The position numbers and the translations under genes are program-made. This document shows positions 1 through 7,796 of a stretch of DNA of 64,000 nt, piece after piece. The DNA is from Vibrio sp. ES.051 (lineage in GTDB: Bacteria > Pseudomonadota > Gammaproteobacteria > Enterobacterales > Vibrionaceae), in assembly GCF_002563795.1 (NCBI RefSeq), contig NZ_PDJL01000004.1, positions 1,178,001-1,242,000 on the forward strand. Reading direction: 5' to 3'. The first letter of the stretch is position 1; each line of letters opens with the position of its first letter. The notes beneath the pieces are model-generated. The model made no database searches. It was not told the origin of the DNA and worked only from the letters and a program-made list of their open reading frames with translations.

Positions 1-511
1 CAGCTCGTACACCATCTTCAATGTCGAGTAGGAGACGAGCACGGTTTGCCATTCCAGACGCATTGTCATGAAACGCGACTTGGTGGATGTAGCTTTCCAT
101 CAGTTTTCGTTCAGAAATATCCCGATGGCTGCCCACCATATAGTGGCCATGTTCTGTTTCTTTTGTCATTGCCACGCCTTCTATCCAGACATATTGTCCA
201 TTGGGTTTACGAAGGCGATAGGTGGTGGTGGCCCTAGTGTTATCCGTTTTGATATGAGCATCCACTCTTTTTGACAGTCTTTCTCGATCTAATGGATGCA
301 CTAAATCTAGCCAGTGTTCGAGTTTGATCCGACCTGCACTGATACCAAACTGCTCATAAAAGCTTTTATTGTAAAAGGCCATGGTACCAAATTCATCCAT
401 GTAGAAGAGACCTTCGTTGAATACATCAAAAATATGAATGAATCGTTCTTCAACGATTTTTAGGAACTCTCGGTCATTCTCTGAGGCATGCTGGTCAAAA
501 CGGGTGGTCAA
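1..511 (-). CDS. PAS-domain diguanylate cyclase-type protein, 5' part only (cut by window edge)
   Basis: About 170 N-terminal residues are visible. Residues ~15-135 form a PAS/PAC sensor domain (GLFYMDEFGTMAFYN core, then a PAC segment ending SHRDISERK). Right after it comes DNASGMANRARLLLDIE, which resembles the first helix of a GGDEF domain (usual D.LTGLPNR). The catalytic GGDEF motif would lie beyond the window, so cyclase activity is inferred. The start is a TTG at 511 preceded by a strong AGGAGG site about 8 nt upstream; the ATG at 516 opens a different frame that stops after two codons. The IS begins only 71 bp upstream of the start, so the native promoter may be displaced. Confidence 0.75.
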   Translation of the reverse strand, partial: MTTRFDQHASENDREFLKIVEERFIHIFDVFNEGLFYMDEFGTMAFYNKSFYEQFGISAGRIKLEHWLDLVHPLDRERLSKRVDAHIKTDNTRATTTYRLRKPNGQYVWIEGVAMTKETEHGHYMVGSHRDISERKLMESYIHQVAFHDNASGMANRARLLLDIEDGVRA

Positions 512-581
512 GACATTTCCTCCTCGTACCATTTGGCACCATAGATGAGTGTGGGGTCGGATAACATACAGTTGATCCGTC

Positions 582-597
582 ATTCCGCAGCCAATTT
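582..597 (+). repeat. IS left terminal inverted repeat
   Basis: Sequence ATTCCGCAGCCAATTT, exact reverse complement of 2320-2335. Confidence 0.85.
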
Positions 598-707
598 CAG
601 AATTAAAATAATGTGATCCAGTGATCGTTTACAACTGTTAGTGCGACAGACATCTTGACCGCGATCCCCAGTTTTGATCTATTACTGTTATTTAACGGTC
701 ACTTATT

Positions 708-2321
708 ATGTCTGCTGCTCAACCTGTCATTAAACGCCTAGACCACTTAGGGTTAATCGCTGCTTTCTGTCATGAAGTCGGTTTACCAGGCATTATTGAT
801 CGCATCATTCCCAAATACTCGGATCACAACGTCTCACACGGCGATGCAGTCTTAGCAATGATTCTTAATGGTCTTGGCTTTCACAGTAGAACGCTGCATA
901 TGTTCTCTGACTTCTTCGAGACGAAGCCTGTTGCCAAGTTGCTCGCTAAAGACATTGAAGCGCACCATTTAACTGACGATGTACTCGGACGTACGTTAGA
1001 TGCTTTATATGAAGCAGATGTGTCCGCACTTTATCAAGCGATTGCAGAGCATGTCGTTGATAAGCTTGGGCTTAAAGCAGACTCTGTCCACCTTGATATC
1101 ACGAGTTTTCATGTCGACGGTGAATACATCCAAGACGAAGATCTTAATGCCATCAAACTGGTAAAAGGCTACAGCCGAGACCACCGTCCAGAGCTAAATC
1201 AAGTGGTCCTTGAGTTGATTTGTGAAAACCAAGCCGGCCTACCTGTTTACATGCAAGCGCTCAGTGGCAACACCAATGATGCTAAGGCATTTTCAGAGGT
1301 CACTAAACGGCATATTCATTGCCTAAAGGCAGCTCAAAACAGTCGCTACTTCATCGCCGATGCCGCTCTATACACCGAGGAAAGCATTCGTTCACTGGAT
1401 GAGCAACAACAGAAGTTTATTACGCGTGTTCCAATGACCATTAAGTCAGCCAAAGAAGCCTTAATGAACCTTGAGCCAGAGCAGTTGAGCCGTATCGGCA
1501 ATGGTTACTCGGGTTGCTGGGTTGATGCTGACTATGGCTCGGTATCTCAGAAGTGGCTATTGGTTCATAGTGAACAAGCAACCAAGCGAGAAGAAGCAAC
1601 GTTCTATAAGAACTTAGACAAAAATATCACCAAAGAGCTGAAAGCACTGGGACAACTAATGAAAAAGAAGTTTGCTTGCGCAGTGGATGCCGAGCAAGCA
1701 ATGAGCGACTTCGCTAGCCAGTGTTATTTGCTTGGCTTTGCACAACCAACCATTGTTAAAGAGCCAATCTATTCAGGTCGCGGTCGGCCGAAGAAAGACG
1801 CAGAGCCAACGGGATACCACTATTTGATAGATGCTACGCCTTATACCGATCTAGAAAAAGTGAAGATGGCCAAGCTTAAAGTAGGTATGTTTATTCTCGC
1901 CACCAACGATACTGACTACGCCGATCTAACAATGGCTGCGTTACTTGAGCATTACAAGTCTCAGCAAAAGGTAGAGCGCGGATTTCGCTTCTTGAAGAGC
2001 CCTGAGTTCCTAACATCATCAATTTTCCTGAAGAAACCTCAGCGAATCGAGGCATTGCTGATGATCATGACGCTTAGCCTACTCGTTTACGCAAGCTTAG
2101 AGCACAAAATCCGAGAGAGTCTCACTAAGACCGAGGAATTCTTTCCTAGCATGGTAAAGAACAAGACGACAACCAAACCGACGGCACGTTGGGTATTCTT
2201 AAAATTCGAAGGTATCGACACACTCGAATTTGGCGGTCAAAGCTTCATCACGGGTGTTCAGGAGCATCAGACTCGGCTGCTTAAGCTTCTTGGCGTACTG
2301 TATGAAGCGGTTTATTCCTAA
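708..2321 (+). CDS. IS1634-type transposase, 537 aa
   Basis: This is a DDE transposase of the IS4-like/IS1634 group. The N-terminal ~110 residues resemble the DUF4277 region typical of these enzymes (VIKRLDHLGLIAAFC...). Likely catalytic residues are the Asp in HLDITSFHVDG, the Asp in YFIADAALYT and the Glu in KVERGFRFLKS. The ORF is intact, of normal length, and spans the element nearly end to end; its stop lies inside the right inverted repeat. No strong ribosome site precedes the ATG, as is common for IS genes. The family is known to move by cut-and-paste; whether this copy is active is not shown. Confidence 0.9.
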   Translation: MSAAQPVIKRLDHLGLIAAFCHEVGLPGIIDRIIPKYSDHNVSHGDAVLAMILNGLGFHSRTLHMFSDFFETKPVAKLLAKDIEAHHLTDDVLGRTLDALYEADVSALYQAIAEHVVDKLGLKADSVHLDITSFHVDGEYIQDEDLNAIKLVKGYSRDHRPELNQVVLELICENQAGLPVYMQALSGNTNDAKAFSEVTKRHIHCLKAAQNSRYFIADAALYTEESIRSLDEQQQKFITRVPMTIKSAKEALMNLEPEQLSRIGNGYSGCWVDADYGSVSQKWLLVHSEQATKREEATFYKNLDKNITKELKALGQLMKKKFACAVDAEQAMSDFASQCYLLGFAQPTIVKEPIYSGRGRPKKDAEPTGYHYLIDATPYTDLEKVKMAKLKVGMFILATNDTDYADLTMAALLEHYKSQQKVERGFRFLKSPEFLTSSIFLKKPQRIEALLMIMTLSLLVYASLEHKIRESLTKTEEFFPSMVKNKTTTKPTARWVFLKFEGIDTLEFGGQSFITGVQEHQTRLLKLLGVLYEAVYS

Positions 2322-2335
2322 ATTGGCTGCGGAAT
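2320..2335 (-). repeat. IS right terminal inverted repeat
   Basis: Exact reverse complement of 582-597; contains the last two bases of the transposase stop codon. Confidence 0.85.
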
Positions 2336-3273
2336 CTCGGGTTGATGTGTAGGATCACATTACTATCACAAAAAGATGTATTCAAATCGGGTGACTATCA
2401 TTTTATGGGTTATTGAGTTAATAGCATTTTAAGATTAGGCGGCTAATCATCGACATTTATAAAAATTAGTCAATAGTTAATATGATTTTATAAACACCGA
2501 TTATTAATGCACTCCTCAGGTATAAATTATTTTGAAGAATTATATATTTATTAGAGTGTAATCCATACTAATATAAAGGATTTAATATGTAAATCGACGT
2601 ATTAATTGACAGAATTCCCATTATTTGTAACCAATTTATAATGCTTATCAGGTTAAGAGCTGGGAGCTTTTATAATGTTCTCGTCACTATTTAGGTGTAG
2701 CAAATGTCACGTTATGGATTACGACCCTAAAATTTAATCAAGACCGCTGAAGGTATTAAAAAACTTGACACAAGTGGTGTGAAATATGTTGGGGTGGAGC
2801 AAACGTTATCCGAACAAAGGAGGCTTCAAACCTGTCGCGGACAAAAATCACTCAACCAAACCCCTCTCAACCTTTGAAACCAGAAGTAAAATGTTTTTTA
2901 CCCCGTAAATATAAACGTTATATCGATGTCACTATGATCGACTTGAAAAGTAGCGCGCCTTTCCCTTAGAGATCAATACAATCTACTGATTATATGAATC
3001 CATCAGGGGCAAATATTCCCCCTCTGAACTAAAAGATAGCGGCGAGCTCGTAACACTCCGTTATGTTATTCCTAATACCGAATAGACGTCAGAGCAAAGT
3101 TTTTTGCTTGCTATTTGACTCACTTTATCGCTTAAAAAGCGAGTGTTTTGCTTGATAACCAGACTGGTTGACGCGTTGTTCGTTTCTACCTTATTGATAA
3201 CATGAGATTCTAAAAATAATTACGTGCGCCAAAAGCAGCTAGAATAATAGCTCTAGATGAAAAAGGATTTCGT
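2336..3273. other. Gene-poor AT-rich stretch, probably decayed DNA
   Basis: No ORF of convincing length or start is present on either strand. Near 2704 an ATG opens a frame broken after eight codons by TAA; it then continues with protein-like composition (AEGIKKLDTSGVKYVGVEQ), suggesting a fragment of a lost gene whose family I do not recognise. The last ~150 bp presumably carry the promoter of the alcohol dehydrogenase. Otherwise I see nothing supportable. Confidence 0.4.
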
Positions 3274-4467
3274 ATGTTTAAGCACGCTTTATATCGGACT
3301 TACACTAATGGATTAAAATTAGCGGCGCATGTATTACCAATGCCGAGACCAACACTCTTTTCTGGACCTGGCTCGACGAATGAGTTATTGGAATCGATGA
3401 CTGAGTTGGGGTTTGAGCGAATATTATTAGTCACAGATAAAGGGTTAATGGAAATAGGAATGTCAGATTCAGTCGTGGAGATGGCGGCTAAATTTGGTTT
3501 GAAGCTAGAGGTTTTCTCGCAAGTAGAGTCAGACCCTACTTACGATCAAGTGGAGAGCGGACTTAAGGCGTATCAACATTTTCAGTGTGAAGGGATATTG
3601 GCATTAGGGGGCGGCTCTGCAATAGACTGTGCAAAGGTAATTGCTGCAAAAGTGACCAATAAACGTTCTGTCAAGAAACTTGCAGGGTTATTCAAAGTGT
3701 GGCGAACGCCAGCACCGCTATTTGCAATTCCAACGACATCAGGAACTGGCTCTGAAGTAACCATTGCTGCCGTAGTCTCAGACCCTGATACTCATCTTAA
3801 AACCCCGTTAATGGATCCGAAACTGGTTCCTTTAATGGCGGCTTTAGATGCAAATCTATTGGTTGGTTTACCTGCCAAAATGACTGCGGATACAGGAGTC
3901 GATGCGTTGACTCATGCGATCGAAGCGTATGTTTCCCGTAATGCTACTCAAGAAACAAAAGCTTACTCAATTGCCGCAATCAAGTTGATTTTTAAATACC
4001 TTCCTATGGTTGTTGAACGGGGAAGCGATATACGAGCTCGGCACAAAATGGCAATGGCTTCTTATTACGCTGGTTTAGCGTTTACCAAGGCGAGTTTAGG
4101 TTACGTTCATGCTTTTTCTCATACACTAGGCGCTAAATATGGTTTACCTCACGGTATGGCGAACGGCTTGGCATTACTGCCCGTGTTACGCTTTTCATTA
4201 TCAGAAATTGAACCTCAACTAAAAACACTTGATGCAATGACAGGAGATAAAGAAGCGGGAGATGAGAGCGCCCAGCGCTTCTTAAACAAGATAGAGTCTT
4301 TGTTTTTTGCTATCGAGATTGAACAGGCCACTAGTGTTATCAAGCATGAAGATGTTGCATCTCTTGTTCGCTTGATACTGAAAGAAGCGCATTGGAATTA
4401 TCCTGTTCCTAAGTTTATGAACCGTCAAGAATGCACTCGGTTATTATCAGACATAAGCGATCTGTAA
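3274..4467 (+). CDS. Iron-containing alcohol dehydrogenase, 397 aa
   Basis: This belongs to the group III metal-dependent alcohol dehydrogenase family, cytoplasmic NAD(P)-dependent enzymes that interconvert alcohols and aldehydes. The Rossmann-type N-terminal half has the GGGSAIDCAK dinucleotide-binding loop (~residues 111-120) and TTSGTGSE. The C-terminal helical half carries the metal ligands expected of the family: Asp/His in ADTGVDALTHAIEAY, His in GYVHAFSHTLG and His in GLPHGMANG. Length is normal. The ATG has an AAGGA site 8 nt upstream. It appears monocistronic. Substrate cannot be predicted; the divergent N-terminus (about 20 residues before the core) sets it apart from YiaY/FucO. Confidence 0.88.
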   Translation: MFKHALYRTYTNGLKLAAHVLPMPRPTLFSGPGSTNELLESMTELGFERILLVTDKGLMEIGMSDSVVEMAAKFGLKLEVFSQVESDPTYDQVESGLKAYQHFQCEGILALGGGSAIDCAKVIAAKVTNKRSVKKLAGLFKVWRTPAPLFAIPTTSGTGSEVTIAAVVSDPDTHLKTPLMDPKLVPLMAALDANLLVGLPAKMTADTGVDALTHAIEAYVSRNATQETKAYSIAAIKLIFKYLPMVVERGSDIRARHKMAMASYYAGLAFTKASLGYVHAFSHTLGAKYGLPHGMANGLALLPVLRFSLSEIEPQLKTLDAMTGDKEAGDESAQRFLNKIESLFFAIEIEQATSVIKHEDVASLVRLILKEAHWNYPVPKFMNRQECTRLLSDISDL

Positions 4468-4480
4468 TTATTTATTTACA
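4463..4480. promoter_or_regulatory. TyrR-box-like site (distal)
   Basis: TGTAAT-N6-TTTACA matches the E. coli TyrR box TGTAAA-N6-TTTACA at 11 of 12 fixed positions, with the key G and C correctly spaced. It overlaps the stop codon of the upstream dehydrogenase gene. Placement ahead of a tyrP homologue supports it. Confidence 0.55.
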
Positions 4481-4602
4481 ATTGTGGTTTTTTATCCTTA
4501 CACATTGCTTGATCTTCTGCTTAATATCTTACAGTATCGGTATCATTACGAAGATGGTATTGGTTTCGGTACGCCCTTGCCCGATCTAATGCTGATAATT
4601 TC

Positions 4603-4627
4603 TATAATATGTAAAGATAACTATACA
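4603..4627 (+). promoter_or_regulatory. tyrP promoter -10 candidate with proximal TyrR box
   Basis: TATAAT at 4603-4608 is a perfect -10 element but no good -35 is evident. At 4610-4627 lies TGTAAA-N6-TATACA, again 11 of 12 matches to the TyrR box, ending directly at the ATG at 4628. A regulator bound here would cover the transcription start and ribosome site, so repression is the natural guess. Confidence 0.5.
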
Positions 4628-5833
4628 ATGAGTCGTTCTAAAGTATTTGGTAGCACCTTAATTATTGCGGGAACTACAATTGGAGCTGGTATGCTGGCTC
4701 TCCCTATTGCCTCTGCGGGCATTGGTTTTTCTACCTCTCTCATCATTATGTTGAGTTTATGGGCTTTGATGGCATTTACTGCCTTGCTCATGCTCGAACT
4801 GCATCAGCATGCTGAAAGCAGTGCCACGCTGCATACATTAGCTAAGCAGATCCTTGGACAAAAAGGTAAGTGGGTGGCGAGTTTCGCCATGTTGTTTTTG
4901 TTTTACTCATTGTGTGCCGCGTATATTGCTGGTGGCGGTGCTCAGTTTGGTGATCGACTCACGCAATGGTTTGATCTTGATATTTCAGCTTCGACCTCGA
5001 CCATCATCTTTACATTGATTGTGACTTTGGTTGTTACCGTTGGTACGAGTACAGTAGATAAAGTGAACCGTGTGCTGTTTGCGATGAAGCTCGTGGTGAT
5101 GGTCGTGGTATTGTCTTTCTTAGCTCCGAATGTAACCGAGTCTTACTTATTGAGCATGCCGATAGAGCAAGGTCTGATAGTTGCTGCTATTCCTGTTATT
5201 TTTACTTCGTTCGGCTTTCACGGAAGTATTCCTGCCATCGTAAACTACTTAGATGGAGATATGTCTTCTTTGCGCAAAGCGATCATTATCGGTTCTACAA
5301 TTCCATTAGTGATTTACATTTTCTGGCAGATCGTCACTTTGGGTGTCGTAAGTCAAAATGTCTTAATCGAAAATGGCGGCTTGAGCGCGCTAATTGGTCA
5401 ATTATCTCAGACGGTTCATCAATCCAATTTAGGTAACGTTGTTGGTGTTTTCGCAGATTTAGCGTTACTGACTTCTTTCTTAGGGGTAAGTCTTGGTCTC
5501 TTTGAGTTTTTAGGCGATACGATCAAAGGCAATCACGATAAACCCAATCGTTTAGCCGCCGCTTTAATTACATTCACACCACCACTTGGATTTGCTCTTT
5601 TTTATCCGCAAGGGTTTATTATGGCGCTTGGCTATGCAGCCATTGCTTTAGCGATTCTGGCGATTTTTTTACCTTTGGCCATGGTGATCAAGGTGCGTCG
5701 TTCCGGTGAATTTAATGGCGAGTATCGTGTGCCTGGCGGGCAGGGGGCGTTGGTAATGACAGGTATTGCAGGTACAGGCATTGTATTGGCTCAGGTATTG
5801 ATCACGCTTGGTGTTCTCCCTACACTTGGCTAG
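4628..5833 (+). CDS. tyrP: Tyrosine-specific permease TyrP (HAAAP family), 401 aa
   Basis: This inner-membrane aromatic amino acid:proton symporter matches E. coli TyrP closely through its length (GSTLIIAGTTIGAGMLALP at the N-terminus, IPVIFTSFGFHGSIPAIV in the middle, FADLALLTSFLGVSLGLF later) and much less well matches Mtr or TnaB. About 11 hydrophobic segments are visible. I chose the ATG at 4628 because it gives the TyrP-like N-terminus and family length (E. coli 403 aa); an open frame upstream from 4484 has no such similarity. Two TyrR-like boxes flank the promoter region. A strong hairpin terminator follows. Confidence 0.92.
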   Translation: MSRSKVFGSTLIIAGTTIGAGMLALPIASAGIGFSTSLIIMLSLWALMAFTALLMLELHQHAESSATLHTLAKQILGQKGKWVASFAMLFLFYSLCAAYIAGGGAQFGDRLTQWFDLDISASTSTIIFTLIVTLVVTVGTSTVDKVNRVLFAMKLVVMVVVLSFLAPNVTESYLLSMPIEQGLIVAAIPVIFTSFGFHGSIPAIVNYLDGDMSSLRKAIIIGSTIPLVIYIFWQIVTLGVVSQNVLIENGGLSALIGQLSQTVHQSNLGNVVGVFADLALLTSFLGVSLGLFEFLGDTIKGNHDKPNRLAAALITFTPPLGFALFYPQGFIMALGYAAIALAILAIFLPLAMVIKVRRSGEFNGEYRVPGGQGALVMTGIAGTGIVLAQVLITLGVLPTLG

Positions 5834-5863
5834 AGCTGTTTTCAAAAAATATGGTCTTTTATC

Positions 5864-5895
5864 AAGCCAATGAGTTTTGCTCATTGGCTTTTTTA
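5864..5895 (+). terminator. Rho-independent terminator of tyrP
   Basis: Perfect 11-bp stem (AAGCCAATGAG/CTCATTGGCTT) with a 5-nt loop followed by a T run. Confidence 0.9.
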
Positions 5896-6077
5896 ATCTG
5901 GATCAAACTACTGTAAGGTTTCCAAGGAAAAATTGGTGAAAATCTACCATTGTTTCGTACACTTAAATTGTAATATATCAATAATTTAAGTAGATAAAAC
6001 CGCTCAAAACTTATTAAAATTTCTGACATTCATGAGCGCTTTCTTCTTGTCTCTCTGCTTTAGTGTGGAGGTGAAGT

Positions 6078-6506
6078 ATGGCATACAGCCGTTTTTATCT
6101 GTTTGCTAAGCCGATCAATGAACAACTGCAAACGCTGAAAGATAGAATGCCGGTATACCTACCGTGCATTGACCGAGGGTCGTTTGCAAAATACCACTTT
6201 GCTCAAGATGTGATCAAATTCTTTGCAGAAAGTGAGTTCGACACTGGGTGTTTAGCTCATCACGTGTCGTCTTTCCGTAAACTGCCTCACCTCAACATTG
6301 CATCGAAAAATGCGTTACCTCGTATCGTTGATGATCTTCGCAATATGAACTATTGCTCTCGGGTTCAAACCTTATTGAAACAGGGGTATCAGTCTTCAGT
6401 GGCGATTTCTTGTTATGACCAAAAAGCATTTACTGGCTTTGTTTTCTTGAACTCTGTTCAGCCTAATGCGTTTAAGCATCCAGAGCACTATACAGGCCGA
6501 GAATAA
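6078..6506 (+). CDS. Hypothetical protein, 142 aa
   Basis: I do not recognise the family with certainty. It is a soluble protein without signal peptide or membrane segment. The C-terminal part (VAISCYDQKAFTGFVFLNSVQPNAF) has the look of a GAF-like or sensor-domain strand pattern, as in the input halves of some Vibrio signalling proteins, but it stops without an output domain, so a truncated or stand-alone sensor is possible. A strong GGAGGTGA ribosome site precedes the ATG. The leader is nearly identical to that of the gene at 6601 (18 of 19 nt). Confidence 0.7.
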   Translation: MAYSRFYLFAKPINEQLQTLKDRMPVYLPCIDRGSFAKYHFAQDVIKFFAESEFDTGCLAHHVSSFRKLPHLNIASKNALPRIVDDLRNMNYCSRVQTLLKQGYQSSVAISCYDQKAFTGFVFLNSVQPNAFKHPEHYTGRE

Positions 6507-6600
6507 TGTTAAGAAATAGAATAAAGGAGCTGAAATATTGACGGAAAGGAATGCATAAACAATACTGTTTTTATATACAGTTAAAGTTTGGAGGTGAAGT

Positions 6601-6819
6601 ATGTTGTGGGAAACCCTTGAAAGAGTAAACCGCTTACGCCAACAAGCTCTTGCTAACCCTGATTTTGTTCAAGCAGCCAAAGAGCATGAACAAGCACTTC
6701 AGGAGCAAGAATGCCATTCTCAAACCAAGAAAAAGCGTTCAACTAAAGACAAGCAGGGTAAAAAACCGCTGGCGGATATTTATAAAGAAGTCGAGTTTGG
6801 AGCTGATGCTCGGCATTAA
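6601..6819 (+). CDS. Small charged hypothetical protein, 72 aa
   Basis: No family recognised. The first ~40 residues are a likely amphipathic helix rich in Gln/Glu/Ala (VNRLRQQALANPDFVQAAKE); residues 43-56 are strongly basic (KKKRSTKDKQGKK); the end is acidic. This suggests a small cytoplasmic, possibly nucleic-acid or protein-binding, polypeptide. The ribosome site is strong (TTGGAGGTGAAGT before ATG). It follows the 142-aa gene by 94 bp and probably belongs to the same transcription unit or has its own promoter just upstream. Confidence 0.65.
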   Translation: MLWETLERVNRLRQQALANPDFVQAAKEHEQALQEQECHSQTKKKRSTKDKQGKKPLADIYKEVEFGADARH

Positions 6820-6883
6820 TGACTCAGTTTTGGCTTTGCTCTTATGCTCATACGCCATAGCATAAACAAGTTATCTATCATGT

Positions 6884-6909
6884 GAGGGCAATGTGACGAC
6901 ATTGCTCTC
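6884..6909. terminator. Hairpin between convergent genes
   Basis: GAGGGCAATGT/ACATTGCTCTC, 11-bp stem with one G-T pair and a 4-nt loop, lies between the convergent genes at 6601 (+) and 6984 (-). No T run follows on either side, so terminator function is only probable. Confidence 0.45.
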
Positions 6910-6983
6910 GCCCATCTAAACCAACGATCAGTGATGGTATTAACGTATAAATAAACAGCTCTGTTGGATTGCGGGGTATTGAT

Positions 6984-7532
6984 TTAGAAATCTGCTTTGC
7001 GAACAAAGTGAGGGTTTTTGTACTTTTTGGGCGGGCCAAACGATGACACGACGAGTTTGTTCCACAGTATTTTATCAAACTCAGCCTTTGGAATTGAAGG
7101 GTAGAGAGTTTCCTCTTCTTCTCTCGCAAAGTTCATATACTGTTTTTTCTTAATGTGGTTGTATTTTTTCGCGACTTGGTTGTGTTTTCTCACCCACTCT
7201 AATTTGTATTGGTGGAGTACTTTTTTACCTTCATCCTCACTCATTCGAGAGAGGAATAGCCGCTTATAAGACACTTTTCTATCCAGCATTGTACGCATGA
7301 CGGTTTGGATATACTTACCATGGTGCGTAATGGTGATGTCATTTTCATCAATAGGGGTGACACACCAGCCTTTAGGAAAAAAGTCTGGCTTCTTAAATTG
7401 TTTATTACGCTCCATTAATGCCTGATGTAAAACCAAATCAGAAGTGCCTCGGAACGTCTTTTGCCATTTACCGATACGAATTTGAATCGAACCAGGTAAA
7501 CGATAGATGTTAGTAAACTTATCTTTGTCCAT
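6984..7532 (-). CDS. Hypothetical protein with AP2-like N-terminus, 182 aa
   Basis: No confident family. The first ~45 residues (IYRLPGSIQIRIGKWQKTFRG...) recall the small beta-sheet AP2/integrase-type DNA-binding fold; the rest is basic and rich in Lys/Arg/Tyr, with a helical stretch around residues 95-135. There is no signal peptide. A DNA-associated role is a guess from charge and the N-terminal pattern only. The ATG at 7532 lacks a clear ribosome site. It is monocistronic, convergent with the 72-aa gene. Confidence 0.65.
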   Translation of the reverse strand: MDKDKFTNIYRLPGSIQIRIGKWQKTFRGTSDLVLHQALMERNKQFKKPDFFPKGWCVTPIDENDITITHHGKYIQTVMRTMLDRKVSYKRLFLSRMSEDEGKKVLHQYKLEWVRKHNQVAKKYNHIKKKQYMNFAREEEETLYPSIPKAEFDKILWNKLVVSSFGPPKKYKNPHFVRKADF

Positions 7533-7763
7533 GGACTTGGGTCATGAGATTAATATGTATTATGAGAAAGTAGCCTTGAGTATCAGACTGAAGTAAATGG
7601 AGATTTTACAACGACCTTGCGTGATATAGCGAGGAGTTATGTCAATAATCGGTAAGAAATGAAAAATTAGTTTAGATTGTGAAGGAATGGAGATTCAATG
7701 AAGACTGAACAGGTTGAAGCGCGGTAAGTACCTTCCCACTTTGGAGAATGAGTTGAAATTGAG

Positions 7764-7786
7764 TTCGGGAGGTGAGCCCTCCCGAA
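7764..7786 (-). terminator. Terminator downstream of gltS
   Basis: TTCGGGAGG/CCTCCCGAA, a 9-bp GC-rich stem with a 5-nt loop, placed 11 bp after the gltS stop codon on the minus strand; the T tail is weak. Confidence 0.65.
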
Positions 7787-7796
7787 TTTTAGTGAT

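Larger units (their letters stand above)
582..2335 (+). mobile_element. IS1634-family-like insertion sequence, complete
   Basis: A single full-length transposase ORF is bounded by perfect 16-bp terminal inverted repeats (ATTCCGCAGCCAATTT at 582-597 and its complement at 2320-2335), giving a 1754-bp element. The right repeat overlaps the transposase stop codon. No target-site duplication is visible: the bases just outside are CCGTC on the left and CTCGG on the right. Family assignment rests on the transposase; the exact named IS cannot be given without a database search. Confidence 0.85.
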
